Part shown: positions 23,236 through 35,245 of the stretch, piece after piece
Position numbering within the stretch: the first letter of the stretch is position 1
How the letters are laid out: each line of letters opens with the position of its first letter
Assembly: GCF_905163445.1 (NCBI RefSeq)
Contig: NC_053187.1
Coordinates: 14,136,001 to 14,200,000, forward strand
Reading direction: 5' to 3'
Length of the DNA stretch: 64,000 nucleotides
DNA from: Pararge aegeria
Lineage: Eukaryota; Arthropoda; Insecta; Lepidoptera; Nymphalidae
The notes under the pieces: generated by a model
Databases searched by the model: none
Told to the model about the DNA's origin: nothing
What the model saw: the letters and a program-made list of their open reading frames with translations, nothing else
Made by a program: the position numbers and the translations under genes

Positions 23236-24159
23236 TGCAAACTAAAGTCCCACAGCACAGACCACCACGCTACTCCAGTGAAGGTTGGCGGGTTGCCCAA
23301 TACAATGTTCTACTGATCGGAATCGAAGGCATCATGTGTTCTTTGATCGGAGTACCAAGGAAAATGCATTATTTCTAGAATTGATATACATTTATGTCCA
23401 TTTGAGTCCATTCATTCAAATCTAATAGTCTCATTGCTATATTTCGTTAAAAGTACAAAATATTTTAATTGGCTGTTACTACAGAGCAATAGCTTTGAAT
23501 ATACCATCATCGACCTACTTGCCATTCAATAGAATAATAGCGCTTTTATGAAGTGCAAATAAACTGTGTTTAATGGCAATATATTATATTGAGTAACTCA
23601 TGCCAAAAATTCAATTAAAACACTCTTTGCATACCAAATTCAACGTAAATGATGGCTGAAATATTGAAATTCATTAAAAAATTTAAATTTTGTATAAAGT
23701 GAAGCTTCATTTTGCGGTTAAAGTTATTTTTACTGAAACACTGAGAATAACTTTCTATAGGACTATTTTATTTAACCTGCTATAGTTACGATTTTTTTTA
23801 TTAAGTTAAAGTAAATAATAAAACTTCTTTTATTCTATTCTTTTGTCTGGGAGGCTTCGGCCGTAGCTGGTTATCACCCAAACAGGCGAGATTGGAGACA
23901 AGGGCTGATTTGAACAAAAAAAACTTTTTGATAACTTTACTATGCAAAATGCTTTATATCGGGAGTATGCTTAAATAGACATTAAAGATCAATGCATGAT
24001 CAATGATTCAATGTAGTTGCAAAATGTGCATAGATGCCGAATAGTGTTATTAGTCGTTCCACTAAGTTTTACATCAACTTTAGATTTGCCCCTGTGCTTA
24101 TAGTTCTTCAATTAGAAACAGGTTAATGTAACAGAATACCAAACTATTATTCCACAATA
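23236..24159. other. unassigned with one SINE-B fragment
   Basis: 23845-23925 (GTCTGGGAGGCTTCGGCC, GTAGCTGGTTATCACCC, then GGCGAGATTGGAG) is a plus-oriented SINE-B piece with its middle deleted. I see nothing else. Confidence 0.55.
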
Positions 24160-24360
24160 GACGATAAAGTCCACTGCTGGACTAAAGGCCTCTTCCAACG
24201 GTAGGGATACCCGTAATCACCACGCTGATGATTGCAGTAGTAGCACAAATGACGCTGCTGCCTGTTCTCTTTCATTTTCCATTAGTCGCCTCGTATGAGA
24301 CCCACGGAAAGAGAGGGGTGGTGGCAAATGTCTTCTGATCTGCCATCACCACCCCTAATA
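24160..24360. repeat. dispersed lepidopteran repeat with terminal hairpin
   Basis: AAGTCCACTGCTGGACTAAA, GGCCTCTTCC, AGTCGCCTCGTATGAGACCC and GGAAAGAGAGGGGTGGTGG are strings I know from a common lepidopteran repeat. AGGGGTGGTGGC and GCCATCACCACCCCT near the end form an imperfect stem. Confidence 0.6.
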
Positions 24361-24555
24361 ATTCTTATAATCATGTCAACCTAATATTTATTTACACCTG
24401 CTACCTGGTGTGAAAAACCTTTGTCTGCGAACTTTTTTATTATTCATACTCGAAGCGACGCATTTCTACTCGACGAATGATAATATTGTTATGTTACCGT
24501 GTTTCGAGTTAATTCGTATGATACTTACTACGGCGAGATGAATAAATGTATCATT

Positions 24556-24773
24556 GACGGCCGATTGGCGCAGTGGGCAGCGACCCTGTTTTCTGAGTCC
24601 AAGGCCGTGGGTTCGATTCCCACAACTGGACAATATTTGTGTGATGAACATGAATGTTTTCAGCGTCTGGGTGTTTATCTTTATATTATAAGTATTTATG
24701 TATATTATTCACAAAAATTATTCATCAGTTATCTTAGTACCCATAACACAAGCTACGCTTACTTTGGGACTTC
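24556..24773 (+). repeat. SINE-A with intact tRNA-like head
   Basis: GACGGCCGATTGGCGCAGTG (A box) and GTGGGTTCGATTCCCACAAC (B box) are intact. The body runs to GCTACGCTTACTTTGGGAC and then stops, so the GATGGCGATGTGTG 3' end is missing. The minus-strand peptide over the head is identical to the one at 31838-32029 and is a shadow of the SINE. Confidence 0.9.
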
Positions 24774-25665
24774 TGCTACCCACTCTTAATTGATCGCTGG
24801 TCATTTATTCCAGTTGGCCGTTGATTGGATAAGGCTTTCAGGCACTGGGAGTGATTAGAGATTAATTATATTTAGTAAGTGCCATTACGTAAATAATGTA
24901 CAATGTTCATATTGAGGTGATCCGACTGAATTCTTATGATGATAATAATTTGTGCGTTGACCTTCAACTGTTTTTGCTGCTTAACTGCTTTGGTAACAAA
25001 TATCATTAAGACGCCCGAGTTTTTTGCCCAATCTTATAGGTATACATAAAATCTTAACTAATATATAAAGAGATTCTAATATTTGCATATTATACCATGT
25101 TATAATCCAAAACCTTAATGCTTAATTCAAATCGACAGTCCGTAATGACACAGTTTCAGAGCATCGTACGTGTTAGGTACCTGATTGATCACTCGATAAT
25201 AGTAATATGATCGCGATAAAATGCTCGAATGTACAATATATTTTATTACCAATACGGGAGTAGATACCTAGTAATATCAACTTTGATTAGTGTATCGAGG
25301 TACATGTCTATCTTTCTCTTACACAACGTACTTGTTCTTTTTTCATACACTTACATAGGTATATTGGTTACAACACACTATATGTATTTATTGTATTGTA
25401 ACTTCATTGTGTTGTTAGCCACCTTCGATCAAAAATATTATTCTGGATATGGTGTCCTTTTCCAAATCTAAAAGATTAGGTGTCCGGTTCATGTTTTAAC
25501 TGATGTTTATCTGTTAAATGTTTTAAAATATGAAATATAATTTAGAATTTCTATGAAAGTACTTAAAATAAGATACTTTTAGGGAAATTAAACATGAGTT
25601 TTCTCAGTAACTATTTTTAATAATTTATAGATTTGCGCTGGACGACTATCATGCCTGATGGACAG
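24774..25665. other. no feature seen
   Basis: The AT-rich plus frame at 25229-25471 is Tyr/Ile/Leu-rich from base composition and has no motif. Confidence 0.5.
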
Positions 25666-25778
25666 AAATTATGAGGTGTAAGTTGATGCTCGCTTGCCTA
25701 GAAAATGCCTATTCGATCTTGCCTTGAAGGCATTTAGGTTGTACTTGGCAGGTAACACCGCTGACCTATTTTCACACA
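25666..25778 (-). pseudogene. C-terminal relic of a non-LTR retrotransposon polymerase
   Basis: The minus strand encodes AKYNLNAFKARSNRHFLGK in one frame. This matches the usual end of Jockey/CR1-like ORF2 proteins (AKYDL-x-FK-x-RVNRHL). Only about 30 codons are readable. The same stretch in plus orientation reads GCTTGCCTAGAAAATGCCTA. Confidence 0.6.
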
Positions 25779-26900
25779 CTAACTAACAAAAATAAGGTCC
25801 TAATTCGCGAGTGAATTTTTATTTTACGAGTAGATTTTTCCTTGACTTACGATATTGATCCAAGCCTTCATCTAAATCCGTGTTTATTTCGGTTATTTAC
25901 ACACCCCACTGTTGGTTTCCTCGGTCTATCTATCAGTAACGTCACTTGCCACATACGAGCCATCTGAAGATAATAATAAATTCCTGTGAAACGAAATCCG
26001 GTTGCTTTTCCTGGATTAAAAGTATTGCCTACCTATCCTCGGGATGCAACCTAGTTACATATTTAGTTTTCATCATATGGTTTAAGATCTTTGTTTCTCA
26101 AAAGAATTTCAAAAACATTTACCTTGAAACTAAAACGTGTTGTGATAATAATATGATAATAGTAATAATAAAACTGTGGCTACTTTGTGTTAAAACGACA
26201 ATTGTTTAGACCCTTCTGCATTCGCAAGTCACCCATGGCTTAGTACCCTTTTAGTCTTTATAATATACTGCAAGTCATTTTACATTCATAAACAACAAGC
26301 TTTCATAGATAGGCTTGCTTATTATTGGGCATTCGACCTTATATAAGCACTTCTTGGATAACCAAATACTTCCAACCAAAATTCAAAATATACCAAATTA
26401 TCATAGCTGATTATATTGTGTTGTTTCAAAGAATGTAATATGAAACTACCTATTGCGCGTTTCTTCGTCCGCGATGGGTACAATTGCCCGTCTTTCGGTT
26501 GCGAGCTACGAATAATATCAACAAAATCAATTTAGGTACCATATTGTAGCTAAGTAGAGGCTACAAAGGTCAATTTAAAAAACCCGCAGAAATGGTCCTT
26601 GGCTTCTATTTCGATATTTATCGTAGTGGATTTTTTTATAGAGATAGCATGTATCCTGATGAAACAAGAAGGGTCCTTTTTTGCAAAAGGAAGGAATGAA
26701 GACTGAGTTGAAGTTTATAATATTTGTTAAGAACTTTCTATCACGTAGTTCAGTAAAATCTTATAAAACGTAAATCAAAAGTCATATCGCCTCTTCAAAT
26801 CAAGGTATCACAGTATCAAATGTCGTAAAGATCAGTATTGTCAAACCAAACACAGGTAACAAAGCAAGAAACAGTCAGATATTCATATTTATAATACATA
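25779..26900. other. no feature seen
   Basis: The plus frame at 25946-26209 is open but has no motif and unusual codons. A G+C-richer patch at 26455-26520 is unassigned. Confidence 0.45.
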
Positions 26901-27092
26901 CTAGCTGATACCCGCCACTACGTTCGCTGGATTAAGGTTTTTTCCCGCGGGAACTCTCCTTTTTACCGGGATAAAAGGTAGCCTTTGTTCTTTTCCATGG
27001 CTACATGCATGCCAATTTTCATCCAAATCCGTTTAGCCGTTTTTGCGTGATTGAGTAACAAACACTTTCACATTTATAATATTATTAGGATT
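26901..27092 (+). repeat. dispersed element beginning ACTAGCTGATACCCGC
   Basis: ACTAGCTGATACCCGCCACT, TTTTTTCCCGCGGGAACTCT, ACCGGGATAAAAGGTAGCC, CATCCAAATCCGTTTAGCCG and TTATAATATTATTAGGATT form a near-complete copy of one of the most abundant lepidopteran repeats. The CTAG-type terminus next to a T would fit a Helitron-like end. A non-LTR 3' end is the alternative. Confidence 0.75.
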
Positions 27093-28538
27093 AGGAAGGA
27101 CTGACTATATCAAATATTTCTCAAAATTTTACGTGAAAAGAATATCGGATTACGTAACTTTGGAACGCTCTAAATCCCCTGGCGCATAGGTGAATAAACA
27201 CACCCATACTTTGTAAGGTGTGTTGTACCTGCCATGTAATTCCTATTAACTACCGGCAGTTGCCGAAGTTCTCAGCTGTTTGTTACTTTAAATTAAATTT
27301 ACCTTATCTTACTCTTGAAACTCACCAGTGAAAACATAACTTTAATCCATTAAGCGATGTTGAGATTGAAATTTATCAAAAGTTTAGTTTTAGTTTAAAT
27401 TTTAGCCTTCTGCTGTTTTTATTTCGATTTTTCCTAATATTTTCCATAATTTTCTTGTCAAGTGACTTCCCTTACAAGTATTTCTACTTTTATCTGTATT
27501 AAAAATTATAAATTATTGTACTGTAGGTACTTCTATTATTATTGTCAACCTATGTACACGATCTTAAACTAAGTGTCATTAAATTAGAATGTATAAGTAG
27601 TCGATGAGTTGACTTTGCATTAAGAGCTGAGAGTAAGATCTGAGCTATACAATATACCCTAACTTTCTTTTTGTTCTTAAACATTTTTAATTTATTCTTT
27701 GAACTGTCAAGTTTGGTGCTGCTACTGGGCCACACATCTTTTGAAAAATATAGGTTCAGGTTAAACTGTAGTTAAAGGTCCCCAGGCTGGTTATTTGCCA
27801 TTGTCAATGTTAATGAAAACTTCGAAAAGCTAGCTAGAAATTAACTCTTAAATTCACCTTGTGCTTCCGCTTACTGTATAACCTATACAACTAGGTAGGT
27901 ATAACAAAATCCAATAGTTCTCATTCATTGAAGCATGCCAGCTGTTGTTTCAATAAGACAATGCTTCATGCAAGCTTCATAATGTATGTACACATACAAC
28001 AAAATTATTCATTACTCATTAAACAAGCAAAATAATATACTAATGGCTGGCAAATTAATATATTAATGCCACTGCCAATGATTTTATGTTACTATTAAGC
28101 ACACTGGCCAAAGCAAACCATACTATTATCGAAACTGCACAATGAAAAACAATTATTCCAGAATTGAAATTTTAGGAAACTAGACTTTAAATATAACTTT
28201 GTACTGGAATGTAGTCTTTTTTTTAATTAACCTTCTTTAAAAAAAGAAGAATTCTATGATGTGGTTAATATTTCATAACACCGATTACTTTTCTTTCTCT
28301 TGGTCGACCCGCGTGCTTTTATTATTACATTAAAGTTTCGTTAACTCCCATTGTATTTTTTACCTGTCTTCAATAATAGATACCGAGAGTTACAATTGTT
28401 ATAAAATAAAATATCAGGATAACAAAAATCCACCTTAAAAGCCGCATACCAGATGACTTAGTAAAAAAAATATACTGCTGCAATTTATTTCCGTCGTTTG
28501 CTGTCTTATATCGTGTAATAATATGGCCTTAGCAAACA
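27093..28538. other. no feature seen
   Basis: AT-rich unique sequence. The 61-codon minus frame at 27550-27735 has no motif. Confidence 0.5.
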
Positions 28539-28578
28539 CAATTTAACCCCTAAGCTCTATAGCTATGGGGTTAAATTG
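28539..28578. other. 40-nt inverted repeat
   Basis: CAATTTAACCCC (28539-28550) and GGGGTTAAATTG (28567-28578) are perfect arms. An inner AGCT/AGCT pair extends the stem. Confidence 0.8.
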
Positions 28579-28861
28579 CACTAAACCGCAATTCAATGCA
28601 AATAAACACATTACACCTACGCTGTCTGACATAACACCGCAAGCCAAGGTTTTTGAAACAACTTGGTATAACATAACCGTTACGAAGGTTTAAAAGTTAT
28701 ATCGACAGTGGTATGACTTTTGATTTTTCCAGAGATGGCGGCACTGACTCATTATAAGCAGGAAATTGCGCGAGTTGACAGCATGAACGATATGTCATGT
28801 TACCGACGTTGCAGTTTATAACGAAGTCAGAAGCTCTATTTTTGAAATCTGGTTAAGGGCG
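28579..28861. other. no feature seen
   Basis: Nothing was recognised. Confidence 0.45.
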
Positions 28862-29125
28862 AGTCGGCGACCTCCCTTTAAACATTCCTGGCGCAGTGGT
28901 GAGTACTGTAGTCTTATAAGTGGAGGTCTCGGGTTAAAAATCATAACATCATAACCTGGGGGATAACTTCTGATTTTTTTTCTGTTCTGGTCTGGTGGGA
29001 GGGAGTCCGGCCGTGGCTAGTTGCCACCCTACCGACAACGACGTGCTGCACCCTACCGGCAAAGCGATTAAGCGTTCCGGTCTGAGACCAGGTGAGATTG
29101 CAGTCAAGGGCTTGTAGGGAAAAAA
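28862..29125 (+). repeat. SINE-B, partly rearranged
   Basis: The A box is intact (CCTGGCGCAGTGGTGAG) and the B box is broken (GTCTCGGGTTAAAAATC). Next come TCTGGTCTGGTGGGAGGGAG, GTCCGGCCGTGGCTAGTTGC, CACCCTACCGACAACGACGT, a second CACCCTACCGGCAAAGCG (an internal duplication of about 20 bp), and the tail CCAGGTGAGATTGCAGTCAA. The fold region is deleted. The overlapping minus frames (28941-29206) are shadows. Confidence 0.8.
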
Positions 29126-29686
29126 ACATAGTGAAAAATAAAATAACGTACGTATAAACAACAGCAAACTAGAACAATTTTGAAAAGTTGGTGAACTAAC
29201 TGACACATTTGCCCAAAGGAATATTATGACATTCTTAAAAGAAATTCACCACCTTGGTATTTTTTTTTAATTTTCTGATTGAACCCGCTCACCAAGACAG
29301 AACAATCGTTTTTTTTAATTGGCATGGCGGCCCTCGTGAAATTAGAAATTCGGTTTTTTTTTGTATTTTGTATTACTAATTCAATAGAAATAGATATTCT
29401 GTGAAAATGTTAACTCTTACAGTTCTAGGGATCGGTTTAGTAATAGGGCTACCTGAATTTGGAAAGCTGACCTACTTTGTATTTTAGTTGCTATTGATCT
29501 TACGGTATTTCTATCTGCTTTCTAACATAATAATTTCGAGTTAGTACAAGACGTGTTTCGTGAACATTATTAAAACGGCCTTCAACACATCTTAACGTAT
29601 TGCATTAATTACTAGTAAAATTGAGTATTTTCTGAGAGAAACAAAACGTCAGTGTTATATGAGTTACATCTTTTTTCATTCTCTAT
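29126..29686. other. no feature seen
   Basis: Poly-T-rich unique sequence between two SINE-B copies in opposite orientation. Confidence 0.45.
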
Positions 29687-29985
29687 AAGTTAGCCCTTGA
29701 CTGTCATCTCACCTGGTGATAAGTATCGATGCAATAAGGTAGCGTTCTAATATTTTTGGGGGTATAGCAATTAAGTGTTTAAAACACTTAACTACTATAC
29801 CCCTAAAAGATTTAACAGGTATCTACGCGACACCATAGCGAAACGCTCAATCACTTAGCGACACGTCTTTCTCGGTACCGAGGGAACCAAGTAACCAGTA
29901 TAAATTCCCGAATTGCCTCCGTCAGGTATTGAACCCAAGATCTCCCACTTATAAGACACAGCGCTGCGCCAGCGAGGTTATAAAA
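29687..29985 (-). repeat. SINE-B, full-length reverse copy with enlarged hairpin
   Basis: It reads from the tail (AAGTTAGCCCTTGACTGTCA) to the head (AAGACACAGCGCTGCGCCAG). The internal fold, GGGGTATAGCAATTAAGTGT and its near-complement, is a 23-bp stem with two mismatches at about 29757-29803. That is longer than the GGGGTATGG/CCATACCCC stem that seems standard for the family. Confidence 0.85.
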
Positions 29986-30229
29986 ACTATCCAAACGTTT
30001 TCGGATCTCATTTAAGCGGACATCTTAACGAAAATTTGATGAATTAAAATCCAATTGTGACATTCCAAAAACATTATTGGCAAATTTATGTTTTTCTAAA
30101 TATACTCCATAGAAGCTTTGGAGATAAAACTGAATACTTACCTATAGAAAACTTAAAAAATCCTTCTAGCTTTAGTTTTAGGTTAACGAATGCAGTTATC
30201 ACCATCACTTACATTAGTGTAACATCTTA
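29986..30229. other. no feature seen
   Basis: Short unassigned spacer. Confidence 0.4.
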
Positions 30230-30317
30230 AATGTATAAACGCTTCATAAGTGCCTGTGATAAGGTATACAATATACATGAATAAAACATTTTTGAATTTG
30301 AATTTGTAATTTGAATG
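30230..30317 (+). repeat. non-LTR retrotransposon 3' end with (TTTGAA)n tail
   Basis: CTTCATAAGTGCCTGTGATA and AGGTATACAATATACATGAA, then TTTTTGAATTTGAATTTG. The same 3' end recurs at 36775-36850. A short microsatellite tail in place of poly(A) is typical of CR1/L2-like non-LTR elements. Confidence 0.7.
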
Positions 30318-30574
30318 AAATAGAAGCGTTTGTAAGATTTACGAAATATATCCTTTTAAATTACGTTTTATGCTCGCTGAAATATACATCATAACCAGGC
30401 TAGAAGTATGTCGTATGTAGTGAATGAATAGCATTCAATTCGTTAATCCGTTTGACTGCTAAGATGACACAGACACACTGGTACAACCAAACAGACATAC
30501 TAACAGACAAAGCAGTCGAACTTATTTCTGTGTAATAAAGTTAAAATAAGAATAATATAGGCATTGGTTTAATA

Positions 30575-30790
30575 TGTTACCATCGTATATCTTATATCTT
30601 TAAACGAGAAATTCTTGTATATACGACTATATAATTGGAATCTCGGAATTGGCTCCAGCGATTTTCATGAAATTTTGTATACAGGAGGTTTCGAGGGCGA
30701 TAAATCGATCTAGCTAGCTGACATTTTATTCGTGTTTTCCGGTAATAACCGATTTGGTGCAGACGAAGTTGCACGGGTCAGCTAGTTTAG
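30575..30790 (+). repeat. dispersed element ending GGGTCAGCTAGT
   Basis: TCTTTAAACGAGAAATTCTT, then GAATCTCGGAATTGGCTCCA, GGCGATAAATCGATCTAGC and GAAGTTGCACGGGTCAGCTA are strings I know from a common lepidopteran repeat. The CTAG|T end would suit a Helitron 3' terminus. The open minus frame 30592-30774 is a shadow. Confidence 0.7.
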
Positions 30791-31933
30791 GGATAAGACC
30801 CGTCCACACAGATAAGATTTCGACAGATCCTTCTCATACCAATTAAGTTGGAAAAAGAACAAGTTTTATAATGTTGAAGTTCTTCGTGTTCAGTACAATC
30901 ATAGGATGTCTCATTTCCACAACAAAGTAAAAACGAGCATTTTCTGCTCCGTTTGTATTTTATTGTTGTAAAGTTTAGCTCCCGTTGAGAAATACGACGA
31001 AGACAAAGCGAAGAAAGTAATGTACGTGTTTGAACAGTACTTTTCAACGTTTGCCGCTTCTTCATTACAACATTATAATTGTTGCAAAAGTATAAACTGC
31101 TTTAAAGAGAATAATATCATTTTCTTCCACTTGCTATGAAATTGCTAAGTAACTAAATAAAACCTTTTAGCCGGCTTAATGAAACAAAAAGCAATTTCGA
31201 CAAGACAATACCTACTAGAAATTGCTGAAGATTTTATGGCCTAGTTACTGTTTCACATGAAGTGAAGCTGAAGAAGCTTGCAACCAAAAAACGGTGATTA
31301 ACAGAGTCACCTGGAGTCGGGCTTGACGGCACCGCGAGCACGTCAGTGCATAATATTAGGCTTTAATCTTAGGACAAGCATAGTGTGACTTTTAAGGTCG
31401 AAGTCAAAGGAGGAGAAAGATGTCACGATATTAAAAATATTTTTTTTATGTCTCTTATTAGTCTCCGATTTCTCGAGATACTTACATCGGTGTAAAATAA
31501 AGTTGGTGTCTTTAGTAATTCATTAATTAACGACTGTACGTGATGTTATAAAAGTTCGCAGGATATTGAACACATCGGACATTGAACTTTAACAAATAAT
31601 CTAGAACCTAACCTAACTAGGTTTCAGTAAAAAACTTAAGAAAGGAATGCAAAAATCTTTCTTAGTTTCGAATTGTCCACTCCTTTGCAATATTCTCGAG
31701 CAGTCCAATTATTGTGCGAGATATGCATAGTTCAGCCAATCTCAACGCTGAGGGGGCACTTGGTAGGGCATATAGGAAGGGGGACCGCTACACATGGGGG
31801 ATGAGGGTACCAAGCTTCTGGAATACTGCACTGTCAATTAAAGCGTTACTAGAACCTCCACTAGCCAGACTAACGATATAAAGCTCGACACGGGAAGCAA
31901 CTGGACTGTGGAAATTCCAGCGACAAATAATTT
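30791..31933. other. no gene recognised
   Basis: A minus frame at 30787-31065 (Cys/Arg-rich) and a G+C-richer patch at 31735-31930 were examined. Neither shows motifs or splice structure. The patch abuts the SINE-A copy. Confidence 0.4.
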
Positions 31934-32197
31934 GACGGCCGATTGGCGCAGTGGGCAGCGACCCTGCTTTCTGAGTCCAAGGCCGTGGGTTCGATTTCCA
32001 CAACTGGACAATATTTGTGTGATGAACATGAATGTTATTCAGTGTCTGGGTGTTTATCTATATATTATAAATATTTATGTATATTATTCATAAAAAATAT
32101 TCATCAGCTATCTTAGTACCCATAACACAAGATACGCTTACTTTGGCGTATGGCGGATGGCGATGTGTGTATTGTCGTAGTATATAAAAAAAAAAAA
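31934..32197 (+). repeat. SINE-A, full length
   Basis: GACGGCCGATTGGCGCAGTG, then GTGGGTTCGATTTCCACAAC (one B-box substitution), GTGTCTGGGTGTTTATCTAT, CATAACACAAGATACGCTTA and GGATGGCGATGTGTGTATTG, ending in a 12-nt A run. It is the least diverged complete copy here. Its antisense frames encode the same peptide as the copy at 24556. Confidence 0.92.
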
Positions 32198-32259
32198 TTC
32201 AATATGCGTCCAGTAAAGAACATTCACCAGTTGAAGCGCACAATATTTTCTTACAGAAA

Positions 32260-32484
32260 TCCTATATAAATAAATATAAATGTAAATTACAAGTGTGTTT
32301 GCTTGTTTGTTTGTCCTTCCTTCTCGCACTAACCAAGCAACCGATTAATTTGTTTTTGGCATTGAAAGTTATTTAAAAGGACGCAGTGTAACATAGGCTA
32401 CTTTTTATCCCAGGAAAACAAACAAGGCTTTGTTAAAAACCGTAATCAACGCGGACGAAGAACGTGGCCAACAGCTAGTGGTTA
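32260..32484 (-). repeat. dispersed element, CTAGCTGTTGGCC-type end
   Basis: TAAATATAAATGTAAATTAC, TTGTTTGTTTGTCCTTCC, GGCTACTTTTTATCCCAGG and ACGCGGACGAAGAACGTGGC, ending CAACAGCTAGTGG. It is the same superfamily as 26901-27092 in the opposite orientation. Confidence 0.65.
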
Positions 32485-32505
32485 AATAATTTGTTATTAC
32501 GTATT

Positions 32506-32549
32506 ACTATGACAGTTACAAAAAATATATTCTTTGTAACTGTCGTAGT
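32506..32549. other. 44-nt inverted repeat
   Basis: 17-nt arms at 32506-32522 (ACTATGACAGTTACAAA) and 32533-32549 pair with one mismatch around a 10-nt loop. Confidence 0.8.
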
Positions 32550-32999
32550 TATAAAGCTACTCAACTCTATCATAGCATTAGGTACCTACACCAAAAAGTT
32601 ATAGTATATATTATAGTAATGATCTAATTAATAACAATTAATTAAACTAAATATAAGCTCTTAAATTAGGTGAAGCGCTTCACGGCAATTTGCGGATTTC
32701 ATAAAAGAGCACCCACTCGAAATAATGAAATGCGTTAACCATTTTAAATCCACTTCATATGCCAACTCGGTTATTTCCCTAGTGTGGTATGGAAATCTGT
32801 ATATAAACGAAGTATCTGTTTTTTATTTACCCTGCAAATACTTCCTCGAGCTTAAATTCGAATATTTTGGAATTTTTAAACATGTTTTAATAAAATTTTG
32901 CTAACGGAGGTCTGCTTAACTCAAATTAATTAACAGTAAAAATCACAATATTTATTGAAAACTGATCATTTAAAGTTACTTTTTTATTTCAACACAAAT
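32550..32999. other. no feature seen
   Basis: AT-rich. Nothing was recognised. Confidence 0.45.
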
Positions 33000-33320
33000 T
33001 AAAAATAACTCCCGATTTCAATGTAACATGTATATGTATAACGTGTACATTATTCTACTCCCAAGTAAGTCAAGCCCTTTTATTTGAAACACCCATATTC
33101 AGACAGTTGTGACAGAATATGTAATCCGCCATTTTGTGGCGGCAGCCATCTTGGACCGATTTAATTAAACAGAGAACACTCGAATTCTTCATCTTTCAAA
33201 CAAATAAAATCTAAATCAACATCGGAAATTCCGTTCCGTTTGCGATGCCACAGACAGACAAATACACACAAACAAACACACTTATAACACACCGCCGTTT
33301 TCGCATCAGGGGTTAAAAAT
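33000..33320 (-). repeat. dispersed repeat with CGCCATTTTGTGGCGGCAG core
   Basis: CCGCCATTTTGTGGCGGCAG, CCATCTTGGACCGATTTAAT, GATGCCACAGACAGACAAAT, ACACACCGCCGTTTTCGCAT and CAGGGGTTAAAAAT match a widespread lepidopteran repeat that I know in the other orientation. It contains an 8-bp self-complementary CCGCCA...TGGCGG stem. Confidence 0.65.
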
Positions 33321-34881
33321 AGACTTACTTGGTAGCACTATATTATGTAACCTTTCTTGGCTCGAATTTTCTATCAAAGCTGATGAGATACGACACATAA
33401 TAAAAAGTTGGTATTGCATACAGTCGAGTTGAGTAACTTTGAGTGTTCACGGAAAACGGATTGTATTGGTTTGTTTTCTTCAGTATTTTTTTCTTGCCGT
33501 AACTAATGATTTACATATAACCTCCAATGTCTATCGGTTCTCCAAGCTATATGCCAGTATGTCAGTTACTCAACTGCAAAATATGTTAATAAAGTATTAA
33601 ATCATTAGTTTTTAAAGTAATGTCCACCATTATGATCAATATACCAACGGTTGGCCGTTGAATGCTACAAATAGGTATTTTGTAGGCCGCTTCAATCTTA
33701 AACAATATTACAGTTCCGAGTGAGCTAGAGACTGTAAAGTTTAGGTACGGCTTATCACAAAACATGAAACTAGTTACTATTCAGTCTTCAGTCTTTACAC
33801 GTTGCAACAAATTTATAACAAGGTTGTATGAATTGCCGAAAGCGTTATTTGCACATTGAATTGTTTTAATGGAAGCGCTATTCGAAGTGTCGGCCTCCGC
33901 GCTTTGTCTGCGAGTTAAATTAGTAGAATACCTTAATACAATACGGGTTATTATATGAACGTCTCTATGCTGCCCTTGTTACGAAAATTTCAATCACTAG
34001 AGTACATAATAAATAAAATAAATAAATATATATCAAATATATATAAATAAACGACAAAGTGATAAGTGCTATGGATTTGGTATGATGTGAAACTGTGTGA
34101 TGCCACGCAGAAACCGATTAGAGTTACGCGATTAAAATAATTGCCATTCTGAGTAGCCCGCTACCATCTTAATGTTGCAGTACATTCATAAGACCAGCGG
34201 AAGTTGCAATCAAGAGGTAACTTGAAGTAAAGTAAGATATGAATTTAATCGTATTTACTTTTAAACAATCACAAGTTTTCTCGCGATCGCAGATGTAAAG
34301 TACCTAAATGCACTACAACTAGGTGGAACACAGATAGATGGGTGGCGTCTTCTCTATCAATAATACTCAAAGGATTTACATGAAATATATTTATTGATGC
34401 GCTTTAATGGCATGACTAGGTCGTGTTCATAAATATAACTCTTAGAATTAATTCAAACATGTTATTGCATTGCTATATTGCAGTGAATTGATTCTGTATC
34501 TCTTCGACCACGAGCTAGCTTTGGGTATATAACATATTGGTGTATCAAATATTTTACACCTGTTTACATATACATAACTATGAATTCAAAGCGTATCCAA
34601 ACGTATGGTTTAGGATCCAATCATCGGATACCTGTAAGACGACGGCATCGTTGTTTGTACGTTAATTTATATTTTACCTTTAAATGCATAAAGGCATTAA
34701 ATTTTGGTCGAGGGTGTGTCGCGAATAGAATGTAATACTCAACAAATATTAGGTCCCAGAGGGTAATAGTATGATATAACTTTAGTATGATATAACGAGT
34801 CTTAGTAAAAATTTTCGTTATTTAAATATACCATTTTAATATTTGTGGAGAGGTTATGGTGATTTCAATATTATTTTAACA
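33321..34881. other. mostly unassigned
   Basis: An A/T microsatellite lies at about 34010-34050. 34153-34215 (AGTAGCCCGCTACCATCTTA then AGTTGCAATCAAGAGG) is a plus-oriented SINE-B tail. A G+C-richer patch at 33880-33915 is unassigned. Confidence 0.5.
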
Positions 34882-35110
34882 CTAGCGGTCGTTCGTCCGC
34901 GTATCACAACCTCAAAAGATGGACATATGCTGTCGCGGATATTGTTTTAGAACTTCTAATGAGTGACAACTTTGTCATAAATTGTTTATCGAAACTTGAA
35001 CCCCATAGCGTTTCTCAATGAATGGGGCTATCAAACACTCAAATATTTTTTCAGAATCGGACTAGTTCCTGAGATCATCGCGTACAAATAAACTCTTCAG
35101 CTTTATTTAA
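34882..35110 (+). repeat. dispersed repeat beginning CTAGCGGTCGTTCGTCCGCG
   Basis: CTAGCGGTCGTTCGTCCGCG, then CAGAATCGGACTAGTTCCTG, AGATCATCGCGTACAAATAA and ACTCTTCAGCTTTAT. These are the start and end blocks of a common lepidopteran element, with the middle diverged. Confidence 0.6.
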
Positions 35111-35133
35111 TAAAATAAGATAAGATTAGATAA

Positions 35134-35245
35134 AACAAAAGCCACGAAGGTTATAGTGCCTTTGCTTAAGAAAGCCTCAACAAACTTAGCTGGGTGTTAT
35201 ATTTCGTTTATCACCATCGTTCATTGACACTTAAAATGATGTAGG
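35134..35245 (+). repeat. family E dispersed repeat
   Basis: CCACGAAGGTTATAGTGCCT, AAGCCTCAACAAACTTAGCT and GGGTGTTATATTTCG, then TATCACCATCGTTCATTGAC. Two other copies are at 39275-39375 and 63415-63555. Confidence 0.65.

Noticed and set aside
24466..24651. Minus-strand peptide containing CGNRTHGLGLRKQGRCPLRQ, repeated at 31838-32029
   Set aside because: It is the antisense of the SINE-A tRNA-like head. Identical peptides arise wherever the SINE inserts, so it is not a gene family.
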